Assembly: GCA_016165875.1 (NCBI GenBank) | Contig: JABBOT010000009.1 | Span: 16,284,566-16,348,565 of the forward strand | Origin: Acanthopleura granulata | Taxonomy: Eukaryota; Mollusca; Polyplacophora; Chitonida; Chitonidae | Length of the DNA stretch: 64,000 nucleotides | Direction: 5' to 3' | Shown: positions 55,432 to 64,000 of the stretch, piece after piece | Numbering within the stretch: position 1 is the first letter of the stretch | How the letters are laid out: each line of letters starts with the position of its first letter | Translations under genes and position numbers: made by a program | The notes under the pieces: generated by a model | Databases searched by the model: none | Told to the model about the DNA's origin: nothing | What the model saw: the letters and a program-made list of their open reading frames with translations, nothing else

Positions 55432-56954
55432 GCAGTCTTACATTAAGAATGGAGGGTTGTGAACACAGGACATTAAGCTCTGCTCAGCATGGACATCATG
55501 TCTTGCAGGGGTTGCAGGGGCTGCGCAGACAGCAGCTGTTTTGTGATGCGCACATACAGGGCCGGGATGGAGATATTCACAATGTCCACAAAATTCTGCT
55601 GATGAGCTGCAGTCAATTTTTCCACAGCCACTTCACCAGCGACCTTGAAAGTAGTGCAGTTTTAAAGCTGCCAGAAGCCTCTCAGAAGACTTTGTCAGCT
55701 TTGCTTGACTTTGTCTACACAGGTGACTTAGAATTGACAGGTGAAAGTGTAGGCAGCATCCAGGATTTAGCTGAACGGCTTGAGCTCGCTGACGCCACGG
55801 ATCTGTGTAAGCAGTTTTCTCAGGGAAAAAGTGAAAAGGTCGTACCAAAAGTAACCTCGGTAACTTGTCTTTCAAGTCATGATATGGAAACCTTGGAAGA
55901 CCAATCTGATAGTGGTGATGAAGAGGAACCAAATGCTTTGAAGTCTGCTGATGTGACGCTCAGCGTGGACACCGACGTGAACCAACCACCAAAGATTTCA
56001 CCTGCTCGAAGGAGTACTGCAGGGGATTGCACTATCTCTGTCTCTGTTTCACAAAGTCTGTGCAATACACATGACCAATTAACTGCCAAAGCCACAGTTT
56101 CAGGTGCAAAGCGCAGAAAACCTGGCAGACCTCATAAACTTTTAGACAACATGTCTGAAGATCAAACTGCATGTACTGTGGAAGAGGAAAATTCATATAT
56201 GGGGAACTCGGGCAGAGCAAAGAGAAAATGCACCACCCCCAAGAAACTAGAGGGTTTCACTTTAATATCTGGAAAATCAGAGACAAGCAATACTGATAAT
56301 AATGCTTCATCACCTGCTCCTGTGAAACGGGGACGTGGGCGACCCAGGAAGGTGGTGAAACCAGAAACAGACAGGGGAAGTAAATCATGTAGTGTTGGCG
56401 ACATGAAAGCAGGCCCTACAGAGCCGAAGAGAAAGCGAGGTAGGCCCCTTGGTTCCAAGGGTAAGAAAAAACAGGCTAGTACTGGAATGATAGATAGTGT
56501 GAAACACCAGGAAAATTGTTCCACAGAGAAGGACAGTTCTGGTAAATGTGAAACACCAAAGGATGCAGCTCAGTGCACAGATGACCTGAAATCCAGCAAA
56601 AATTTCACACGTAAACACAAGTGTCGACGATGCAAGAAGGAATTCAACTCGATCGACCTGTTGGAAAAACACCGTAATCAGTGTCGAAAAGTTGTTAACT
56701 TTGAAAATCCCGACAAGTACAAGAGAAAACGCTGCGCCAAATGCCAGATTGAGTTTCCAGATTTTGAAAGTTATCAAGAGCACAGGAAGACGCACAAGAA
56801 AGAGAGAAATATGAACTGGAGGAAGAAGCCTCATGTATGTGACATTTGCAATCAGAATTTTCGGTACGAGAGCTTTTTAGCATGCCATCGCTACAGCAAG
56901 CACAAGATCCCCTTCGATGAATCTAAGCATAAAGTGCTAACCTGCCCAGTGCCA
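55432..56954 (+). CDS. BTB zinc-finger gene, large first coding exon
   Basis: The acceptor is ttctgttttag|gcag at 55431. The start is taken as ATG 55449 (MEGCEHRTLS), just after the acceptor; the open frame continues upstream into intron sequence (ATG 55368), but that part precedes the acceptor. The exon encodes the BTB core (FCDAHIQGRDGDIHNVHKIL, SALLDFVYTGDLEL), three AT-hooks with GRP cores (RKPGRPHK, KRGRGRPRKV, KRKRGRPLGS) and three complete fingers. It stops inside finger four at CPVP, donor gcca|gtaagt. Confidence 0.95.
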
Positions 56955-59900
56955 GTAAGTAGCAAATGTGCACACAAGTCCTCCAAAAATTCGACCGGCT
57001 AAGTCTACTTTTCATAACTGCAATTTAAAAAAAATGATTGCTAAGATTTCAAAGACCACTGAAATGTAGTGATAAGACAGGGACACATACATGTATGAAC
57101 TTCACAGAAATAATGAAATAACCAATCTTGGCAGATTGGATAACATGTCCTCTGAGATGCGAAATCATGGACAACAGGTACATGTATGTCTGTCTGTGGT
57201 CGAATTGCTGTAACTGACCCAAAATTCGCCCCCAAAATGCACATTTTTAGAGGCAAATAAATGCCATAAAATAGTACTTTTTGTGGGTCAAACATACAGT
57301 TTTCCAGTAGGAAATCATCCTATCTCCCAAACAAACGTCAAAACATCTTTCTATGATCATTAGAGCTAACAGAATGAGGAAATAGATGCAGGAGCAATTT
57401 CGCTGTGGGCAAAATTTATAGGTCATTTTGGGTTGTGGAAGATTTAGGGAAAGCCCATGTTAAGCCCCTCGGTATGGAGTACAGTGATGTACACCTTGAG
57501 GGGGGCCTTGATGGAAATAAGCATTCAGTGATTCTCGTTTGGCCATTTGCAGTGTCTTGTCTCCGACCACCATGTTGTGACTGTCCATATCTGCAGTGTT
57601 TGAAAATCACTTGCCCTTAGCACTACAAGATCAAAAAGTGAAGTTCCAGCATGGGTTTGTGTTTCAGACCTGTGGTTTTGCAACCTTGAACAAATGGCGT
57701 TTCCGAGTTCATTCCGAGCAACATGGCGACCAGCGACCATTTGTATGTGATGAGTGCGGGAAGACATTCAAGGTCAGCAGCTCCCTGACCACCCACAAGA
57801 AGTCCCACAGTCAGGACCGCAGGTTCCCGTGTGAACAGTGTGGGAAAAAGTTCCTACAGCTCAGTGGGAAAGAAGTGAGTCACAGTACACGTACATCAGT
57901 AAGAGAGAATAAATGAAATATGGAATGTGAACTAATGGGATATGGATATAGTAAAACAAGTACTTTTTTCTAAGTGTCAGTGGGGGGGAAAAGTTTCTTG
58001 ACATGAAGTCAGTTACATCTAGATAAATGAGGTGCACAAATTTGAGAAAATAAAGTGGAGATAATATAATAAATGTACATGTGAAGAGATACATTTATCT
58101 CTGTTTTCAAAAGCATCTACATGCGTTCATGAAAAATTAGAGAAAATTAAAAATTAACCCAATGAAGTATTTAAAAGAAAATCTCCAGATGCAGTTTTGA
58201 AAACTCAAGCTGGCTTCCTGTCTAACTGTAAGGTCTGGGAAGGTCTGCCAGCAGCCTGCTGATTTTCTCGGGTTTCCCCTGGGCCCTGCTCGGTTTCCTC
58301 CCATTGTAATTCAGGCTGTCGTCGTATAAGTGAAATATTCTTGAGTACAGCTACAGTTTTGAAAAAGATTCATTCATAGTTTATTAGATACTGGTGCATG
58401 TAAAATACATGCAAACATGTAAGTATAATGATATACCACCGTTTATAAAATTGCTGATGTGGTCCCATGCCTGTTGATAGTACCAAAAGTCTATTAATAG
58501 ACTTCTGGTTTTACGTAAACCTCAGTGTACATGACATAGAAGAATTTACTGAAGTAACCAATCATTGTTTGATGATTTTTCTTCACAGCAACATGTGAAG
58601 AGGATTCACAAGAAAGAGATGCCTTTTCTCTGCCATCTGTGTCCATACAAGTGTTTTGTGAAAACAGAACTGCTGCAACATCTACACAAAGACCATCAGA
58701 TTCCTCTGCCAAGTAAATATGTGCGGTGAGTAAGTCACCAGGTGACAGGTTGAAAGGCAATCTAGGTCGGGCCACTTTCACAAAACTTGATAGGCATATA
58801 TATCCCATTTCTGGTAGCTTTATTGTAAATGTTGGATGTTTACTGGGTTACAGCAACATAAGCAGATAAATTTATCAGAAAAGTGAGGAGATGTTGATTT
58901 ACAAAGTTTTGTGAAAAGCAGGCCCCAAGTCTGAGGCTCTGCAGGATCTTCCAAGTCCTCGATCTCCCACATTGATTACCTATCTCGTATAGCGCTGGCA
59001 TGATGGGAGAAAAATCTGCAAATTGTAAATGGAAACCAAATTTATTTTTTCATGGATATCTTCAGTTTATTAAATTATTTATCTGGACCATTAATGATTA
59101 CATAGGGCTCACACTACCTGTGGAGTTCTTGTATTTGTCACTTTTTCTCATATTATCATGTTTATAATAGCTACATGTACTCAAGGAGTGTAACTCCGAA
59201 AAATTGTGACTCAGTATATTGGCATTTTTTTTCCCATCATTTATTGAGTCACAATGAAATCTTGGGTTTCTGGAGTTACGCTACTTGGACATTACATGAA
59301 ACTCATCACTGTCACAACAGGATTATAATAGCTGTATCGTGCTTAGATTTTTGTGTAGACTTCTCCTGTAATTGAACAGCAGCAATTTGTCATGTGGATT
59401 ATTTCTTGTTACAGGTACAAGTGTGAGCTGTGTGACTTCATGACATTCAGGAGATTCCATTATGTCAACCACATGAACATGCATCAAGGTAAAAGTAAAA
59501 CATTAATTTTCTCAAGAGAGTGTTATGAGAAACATTTCTGCTTGCCACTGCTAAACCATTAGAAGGCATGAAAAGCTACTGACCATTATGTTGTTGACAA
59601 GTATGGTTATTAGCCGGCATGTACATACCTGACTTCAGAGGTATTTGATTTTCGCTGAATTGTGGATTAAGACAAAATATCCAACCCATGACATTGTATT
59701 GAGCAGACTGACCAATGAGAAAAGTAGAATTTTCAGTGAATTGTGAGAAAGGCAGATACATAACTATCAAGCCCATTCATTCCAGCCTTCTCGCAGCGTA
59801 ATGACCCAGAAGCCTCCTGCCAGTGTGGTCGCTGTGAGTTCAAGTCCAGCTCATGCTGGCTTCCCCTCCGGCTGTATGTGGGAAGGTCTGCCAGCAACCT

Positions 59901-62900
59901 GTGGATGGTTGTGGGTTTCCCCCTGGGCTTTGCATGGTTTCCTCACACCATAATGCTGACCGCCATTGTATAAGTGAAATATTCTTGACCATGGCATAAA
60001 ACACCAATCAAATAAATAAATAGATAAATCATTCCAGCCTTCACTCCCCTGTCAATCCAAACTGCCAGTACTCAAGATTTTAGTGACAGTGAGAAGGCAT
60101 TTTAAATCCTCTTCAAAGCCTTGGAGTATCATGTGGTCCTATCACAGACTTACATGTATTTTGCTGATGTGTATTGACTTTTTTACGACTATATTCAAGC
60201 TTTAGTTTGTTTTCAAAAGAGAATAGAAAATTTCTGAATATGAATTGCATGTAATAAGTGCAGGTAAAAAGTGAAGTACAGGTAACCAGCTGTGTGAGTA
60301 TGAATGGCATTACAGGTAACCAGGTGTTACAGATAAATGGATGTCTGGATGTGAGCTGCTCAACAGTATGGGTCAGAACTGTATTACAGGGTACCTGATG
60401 TATGAATGTGAATGAGATCTATGAAAGTTACCTGGGTAATGTTTGATTTGGTTGTTTCAGGTAGCCAGATGTGTGAATGTGAACGAGATCTATGAATTTT
60501 ACCTGGGTAATGTTTGATTTGGGTGTTTCAGGTAACCGGATGGACGAATGTGAATGAGATCTATGAATTTTACCTGGGTAATGTTTGATTTGGGTGTTTC
60601 AGGTAACCGGATGTACGATTGTGAACGAGATCTATGAATTTTACCTGGATAATGTTTGATTTGGGTGTTTCAGGTAACCGGATGTACGATTGTGAACGAG
60701 ATCTATGAATTTTACCTGGGTAATGTTTGATTTGGGTGTTTCAGGTAACCGGATGTACGATTGTGAACGAGATCTATGAATTTTACCTGGGTAATGTTTG
60801 ATTTGGGTGTTTCAGGTAACCGGATGTAGGAATGTGAACGAGATCTATGAATTTTACCTGGATAATGTTTGATTTGGTTGTTGCAGGTAACCGGATGTAT
60901 GAATGTGAACTGTGCCACAAGAAATACACCAGCAAGGTTGTTCTCAGATGTCACATGCAGTTTCACAAAGGTGAGACTAAATAAACCGAGTCTGTCAACT
61001 TAAAAGTAAAACTCACATTGTAGCTTGTCACAAAAAAATAGAAGTTGTCATTACCATAAACTTTTACAACACTCAAACCTGGGATCAAAGTATCATTTCT
61101 GGAATAAAATTAAATTCATTTTGATGTTTGGGTTCTAAGTTGGAGTCTTTGAAACACAAGTGATGAAGTGACAAGTTTTTCTCTTTGCTCTCACTCCTGT
61201 TGTGTAAAGAGTACATTTAATGCATCTGCTGTTAGTTTGAGTGGTTAGAGCATCTACCAAGCATGACCTACCAATGGAGTTAATTTTCAAATCTGTGATG
61301 CCTAAATCTTTAAGATCTGTGGTAAGGAGGCAATATTTGTACTTCTTCACTTGTGCACAATTCCATTAAGCTCCTAGTTGAAACATGATTTTTGAGCTTA
61401 GCTTTGGGCTATTGAATCTTGATCACCTCATAAATCTTATCTCATTAAGACAAAAGTATTGAAACTTCAACTTCCGGTACCTGAAAACTAAGCTTTGTGA
61501 CAGTTAGTATTTTCATTTTAACCTAGCTTCGTAAAATCAGCCTCTGGGGCTTAGCACTAAAGGAAGATTTAAGTACTGCTTGGCCCGGTGTCTGTATACT
61601 GTGACCAAGTTGTGTGTCATGTCTGGTGTCTTCATCATGGCATTCTACTGAGTCAGCACTGCAGGTAAAATTGTCAATGAAATTGACCTGCTACATATAC
61701 AAGGATCAAAACACTAATTTGTAACAGACTGATTTCATTGGTATAAATTCACTGTTTTAAAAGCAACGTTAGACATCTGTAGCAAACAAAAGCAATGGTA
61801 ACAAATAAAGTGATAAGTTTTCAGTGGTAGGGCTCTAAGGATACTAAGATGCAGAAAAGACTCGTGGGATGACAGACCAATTTCTGACCATGGGTTTTAT
61901 ATATTTCAGAGCCTCGTCACAAGTGTCCATGGGAAGGCTGTAAGTATGCTGCAGTGCAGAAGAGACGACTCAGTCAACACATACAACTGATTCACACTCA
62001 TAAGGTAATATACATAGCTGTGAGACTAAATTGTGGTTGAAAGTCAGAGATTGTTCTGAAGTCCTGTAGGGCTTAAAAGATAGATGAAAACATACCATAA
62101 ATGAAGATTATGGTTTTATTAGAAATGAAGAAAGCAGTGACAAAAAGAAAAAGAGTGAAAAAAAATCCATTTTTGTGGTTATATTATCCCTCGTAATAGA
62201 ACCTGTCGGTATAAGCTCTGAGAAATGCGCAGTATCTTACCTTGTGTGGCCAAAGATGGCAACGATAGCCAGTATTCCTTTTTCTACCATTGTCGAGGCA
62301 ACTTTGTATCAAAATAACAGTTCTGTCCCCTGTGACGTTAGCAGTGAAACCCGCATCATAGCGCAACGCAACAATGAAGTGACATCAGTGCGAGCCAAAA
62401 TCGAACGTCAGACTTAATGGCTGTTCTTCCAAACTGGTGTATAACCCCTATAGTTTCTGCATATTTTCCGTCAGTGATCAGCTTAATGTCCTACCCCACC
62501 CATCCCCATCTGGACACTTTCCCACAGAGTTGTTCTGCACAGCTGCATGTATCACTGTTGACATCATAGCTGCAGGCTTCTTAAAGGAGACCCGTCAAAT
62601 GACACTTTCCCACAAAGTTGTTCTGCACAGCTACATGTATCACTGTTGACATCATAGCTGCAGGCTTCTTAAAGGAGACCCGTCAAATGACACTTTCCCA
62701 CAAAGTTGTTCTGGACAGCTACATGTATCACTGTTGACATCATAGCTGCAGGCTTCTTAAAGGAGACCCGTCAAACGACACTTTCCCACAAACTTGTTCT
62801 GCACAGCTACATGTATCACTGTTGACATCATAGCTGCAGGCTTCTTAAAGGAGACCCGTCAAATGACACTTTCCCACAAAGTTGTTCTGCACAGCTACAT

Positions 62901-64000
62901 GTATCACTGTTGACATCATAGCTGCAGGCTTCTTAAAGGAGACCCGTCAAATGACACTTTCCCACAAAGTTGTTCTGCACAGCTACATGTATCACTGTTG
63001 ACATCATAGCTGCAGGCTTCTTAAAGGAGACCCGTCAAATGACACTTTCCCACAAAGTTGTTCTGGACAGCTACATGTATCACTGTTGACATCATAGCTG
63101 CAGGCTTCTTAAAGGAACTGGCACTCCAGTTTCCACCATTCATGAAACCGACCACAATCATAAACATGGAGTGAAAAAGACTTTAGGATAGCTTCAAACA
63201 ACAAGCAGCCTCCAAGTGACTTGCTGAATGTTTTTATAGTGAACGTACAGTATTAATGATGAGTACTATGATCAAGTTTTTTTTTCATTTCTGTGTGTAT
63301 GTGTCTTTTATCGCAGGATGTAAAACCATTTGAGTGCCATTTGTGCACGTACAAGTCGGCATTGAATGGAAATTTGAAACTCCACCTGCGTAATGTTCAT
63401 CACCTCAACCTCCCTAAACGGCAACTGTTGAAGCGGAAAGGGGAGACTACTGCATCCCAAAAGGAGGACGAGGTCAGCTCTTCATTGGCTGGCTACGATG
63501 AAAAGAACCCCACCCTGTTGTCCATTAACCGCTCTGATATTGTGAGGCTAGCGGTGGCCAGCTGTGAAGACATCAGCCCAGCGGCCACTCCTGAGGTGGA
63601 CGAGAATGCCACAGAAACAGTGGTGATTTACACCACAGACTCGACGATTCCTGCACAAGTGACCGCTGCACAAGTATTGCAACAGCTTAGCAGCGGTAAT
63701 CCCATTGGTCACGTGCCATCCACAACAGTTGCAGAGACAGTGACAATTGTCTCGCAGGCAGACACGATCAATCAACTTTCAGAGGCATCTCAGCAACATG
63801 GACTTTCAGTGAAGAATGAAAGAGGGGAGATAATCCACAGCGTGTATGGTCAAATGACAGGGGAGATAACTCAAAGTCTAGGCGAGGATATTACCAGTGG
63901 CCTGAGTGGGGAGATTCACATACCAGTCAGTAAAGAGCACTCGCAAGACCAGCAACAGGATGCAAGAAATTCTGGTCTAGTGTCTCGTGGCCTTCATACA
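55432..64000 (+). CDS. BTB/POZ, AT-hook, C2H2 zinc-finger protein (whole gene, 3' end outside the window)
   Basis: This is a nuclear DNA-binding regulator of the ZBTB type. Seven coding exons (55449-56954, 57668-57874, 58589-58725, 59415-59488, 60887-60970, 61910-62004, 63317-beyond 64000) join in phase to 929 residues with no stop. Domains in order: BTB/POZ (about residues 15-125), acidic linker, three AT-hooks (about 221, 292 and 326), eleven zinc fingers (from about 389), then a Gln/Ser/Thr-rich tail with VVIYTTDSTIP. The first finger is C2HC, the rest are C2H2; two have C-X4-C spacing. Three fingers are split by introns and become complete only after splicing, which confirms the model. 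BTB domains usually dimerise and recruit corepressors; AT-hooks bind the minor groove of AT-rich DNA. ZBTB24 and PATZ1 share BTB plus AT-hook plus fingers, but I cannot assign orthology. Confidence 0.92.
57213..57428. mobile_element. TIR element, AATGACCTAAAATT family
   Basis: Left end is ACTGACCCAAAATTCGCCC and right end AAATTTATAGGTCATTTTGG. Sub-terminal blocks 'aaaatgcacatttttagagg' and 'gttttccagtaggaaatcat' match the copies at 6.8 and 11.0 kb. It lies in the first intron after the BTB exon. Confidence 0.65.
57668..57874 (+). CDS. BTB zinc-finger gene exon (fingers 4-6)
   Basis: The 69-codon exon is in phase 0 at both ends: gtttcag|acc and gaa|gtgagt. It begins with TCGFATLNKWRFRVHSEQH, which completes the C-X4-C-X12-H-X3-H finger begun in the previous exon. 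It then has a full finger (FVCDECGKTFKVSSSLTTH) and the first half of the next (FPCEQCGKKF). Confidence 0.95.
58208..58353 (+). mobile_element. SINE family A copy, 5' truncated
   Basis: It begins 'aagctggcttcctgtcta' and includes 'gggaaggtctgccagcagc', 'gggccctgctcggtttcctc' and 'tcgtcgtataagtgaaatat' before 'tcttgagtacag', where it is cut. It lies in an intron of the BTB gene. Confidence 0.8.
58589..58725 (+). CDS. BTB zinc-finger gene exon (fingers 6-7)
   Basis: The 137-nt exon follows cttcacag and ends tgcg|gtgagt. It starts with QHVKRIH, giving finger 6 its two histidines (H-X4-H), and then encodes a complete finger, FLCHLCPYKCFVKTELLQHL followed by HKDH. It ends in phase 2. Confidence 0.95.
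58769..58926. mobile_element. MITE with GGGCC ends
   Basis: The left end GGGCCACTTTCACAAAACTT and the right end, reversed, GGGGCCTGCTTTTCACAAAA are inverted copies. The element is 158 bp, AT-rich and non-coding, and lies between two zinc-finger exons. Confidence 0.7.
59415..59488 (+). CDS. BTB zinc-finger gene exon (finger 8)
   Basis: The 74-nt exon, bordered by tgttacag and caag|gtaaaa, encodes a single finger, YKCELCDFMTFRRFHYVNHM, ending MNMHQ. The phase (2 in, 1 out) fits both neighbours. Confidence 0.95.
59791..60030 (+). mobile_element. SINE family A, full length
   Basis: This is the best copy in the window. The tRNA-like head has a B box, GAGTTCAAGTCC (near 59836-59848). The body is complete ('tgctggcttcccctccggct', 'gggaaggtctgccagcaacc', 'tgctgaccgccattgtataa'), and the 3' end reads 'aaacaccaatcaaataaat' with extra AAAT units. 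Confidence 0.88.
60400..60917 (+). repeat. 71-bp minisatellite that copies a 3' splice site and exon start
   Basis: Unit landmarks (ATGAA of 'ctatgaa') fall at 60421, 60492, 60563, 60634, 60705, 60776 and 60847, exactly 71 bp apart. Older, degraded units reach back to about 60,285. Each unit contains 'gggtgtttcag|gtaaccgga', the same acceptor and first bases as the real exon at 60887. Only the last copy continues into a zinc finger. Confidence 0.92.
60887..60970 (+). CDS. BTB zinc-finger gene exon (finger 9)
   Basis: The 84-nt exon is bordered by gttgcag and aaag|gtgaga. It encodes GNRMYECELCHKKYTSKVVL ending RCHMQFHK. The first 24 bases of this exon also occur, with small changes, in every unit of the 71-bp repeat directly upstream. 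Confidence 0.93.
61568..61662 (+). mobile_element. SINE family B body fragment
   Basis: Text 'cttggcccggtgtctgtata', 'ctgtgaccaagttgtgtgtc' and 'catggcattctactgagtca' corresponds to the body of a mollusc SINE that I know from memory. The head is absent. Confidence 0.5.
61910..62004 (+). CDS. BTB zinc-finger gene exon (finger 10)
   Basis: The 95-nt exon, bordered by atttcag and taag|gtaata, encodes EPRHKCPWEGCKYAAVQKRR followed by LSQHIQLIHTHK. The finger has C-X4-C spacing and H-X4-H. Confidence 0.95.
62501..63115 (+). repeat. 88-bp tandem repeat, about seven copies
   Basis: The landmark GACACTTTCCCACA occurs at 62513, 62601, 62689, 62777, 62865, 62953 and 63041, each 88 bp apart. Copies differ by single bases only. 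The array fills much of the intron before the last exon of the BTB gene. It has no meaningful reading frame. Confidence 0.92.
63317..64000 (+). CDS. BTB zinc-finger gene exon (finger 11 and C-terminal tail), runs off the window
   Basis: The acceptor is tatcgcag|gat. The exon encodes finger 11, FECHLCTYKSALNGNLKLHL followed by RNVH, and then a basic KRQLLKRKGE. A long tail rich in Gln, Ser, Thr, Glu and Ile follows, with AAQVLQQLSSG and repeated GEI turns. The frame is open to the last base, so at least 228 codons are present and the stop is outside. Confidence 0.93.

Noticed and set aside
55368..55448. Upstream ATG extending the BTB protein by 27 residues
   Set aside because: A good acceptor (ttctgttttag) lies between this ATG and the BTB start, so the segment is most likely intron; the extension also has no BTB-family likeness.
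60400..63115. CRISPR-like array
   Set aside because: The 71- and 88-bp repeats are head-to-tail without unique spacers, and the genome is eukaryotic.

Overview
The window is animal nuclear DNA, most likely from a mollusc and at least from a lophotrochozoan. It is AT-rich, has spliceosomal introns with GT..AG borders, and holds two large conserved genes. It also carries many copies of a tRNA-derived SINE whose 3' end reads as a (caat)caaataaataaat tail. I remember that SINE as abundant in bivalve and gastropod genomes; this is recall, not a search. There are no operons, no bacterial genes and no CRISPR array.

Layout. Positions 1-2733 are an 809-bp tandem repeat array cut by the window edge. 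From 3.3 to 9.07 kb there is SINE, TIR-element and unassigned sequence that may include the 3' UTR of the next gene. The minus strand from about 49.03 kb down to 9,073 carries one long gene, the single-copy invertebrate counterpart of vertebrate MTMR3/MTMR4. I could join 15 coding exons in consistent phase, from a start codon at 39,052-39,050 to a stop at 9,073, giving a predicted 1,180-residue protein. It has PH-GRAM, myotubularin phosphatase with an intact HCSDGWDRT loop, a long acidic linker, a coiled coil and a C-terminal FYVE finger. Its first coding intron (14.7 kb) and upstream region are filled with repeats, including a pogo/Tigger-type relic. A CpG-richer patch near 48.8-49.05 kb with CRE and YY1 motifs is my best guess for its promoter.

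On the plus strand, from 55,432 to the window end, lies the second gene: a BTB/POZ, AT-hook and C2H2 zinc-finger transcription factor. One large exon holds the BTB domain, three AT-hooks and the first fingers. Small exons add more fingers, and a last exon continues past the window. The eleven fingers join perfectly across six splice junctions. Its 5' UTR exon probably lies near 51.8-52.6 kb, so the two genes seem to be arranged head to head.

The two proteins have no evident functional link. One is a 3-phosphoinositide phosphatase of endosomal or autophagic membranes; the other is a nuclear DNA-binding protein. The most unusual structure found is a 71-bp minisatellite at 60.4-60.9 kb. It has copied the 3' splice site and first codons of a zinc-finger exon about seven times, and each decoy copy leads to an early stop. 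Other notable structures are a family of palindromic elements ending in AATGACCTAAAATT, a large A-rich/T-rich foldback at 50.6-51.2 kb, a pogo-like relic with TA flanks, and a THAP-domain fragment inside an MTMR intron.
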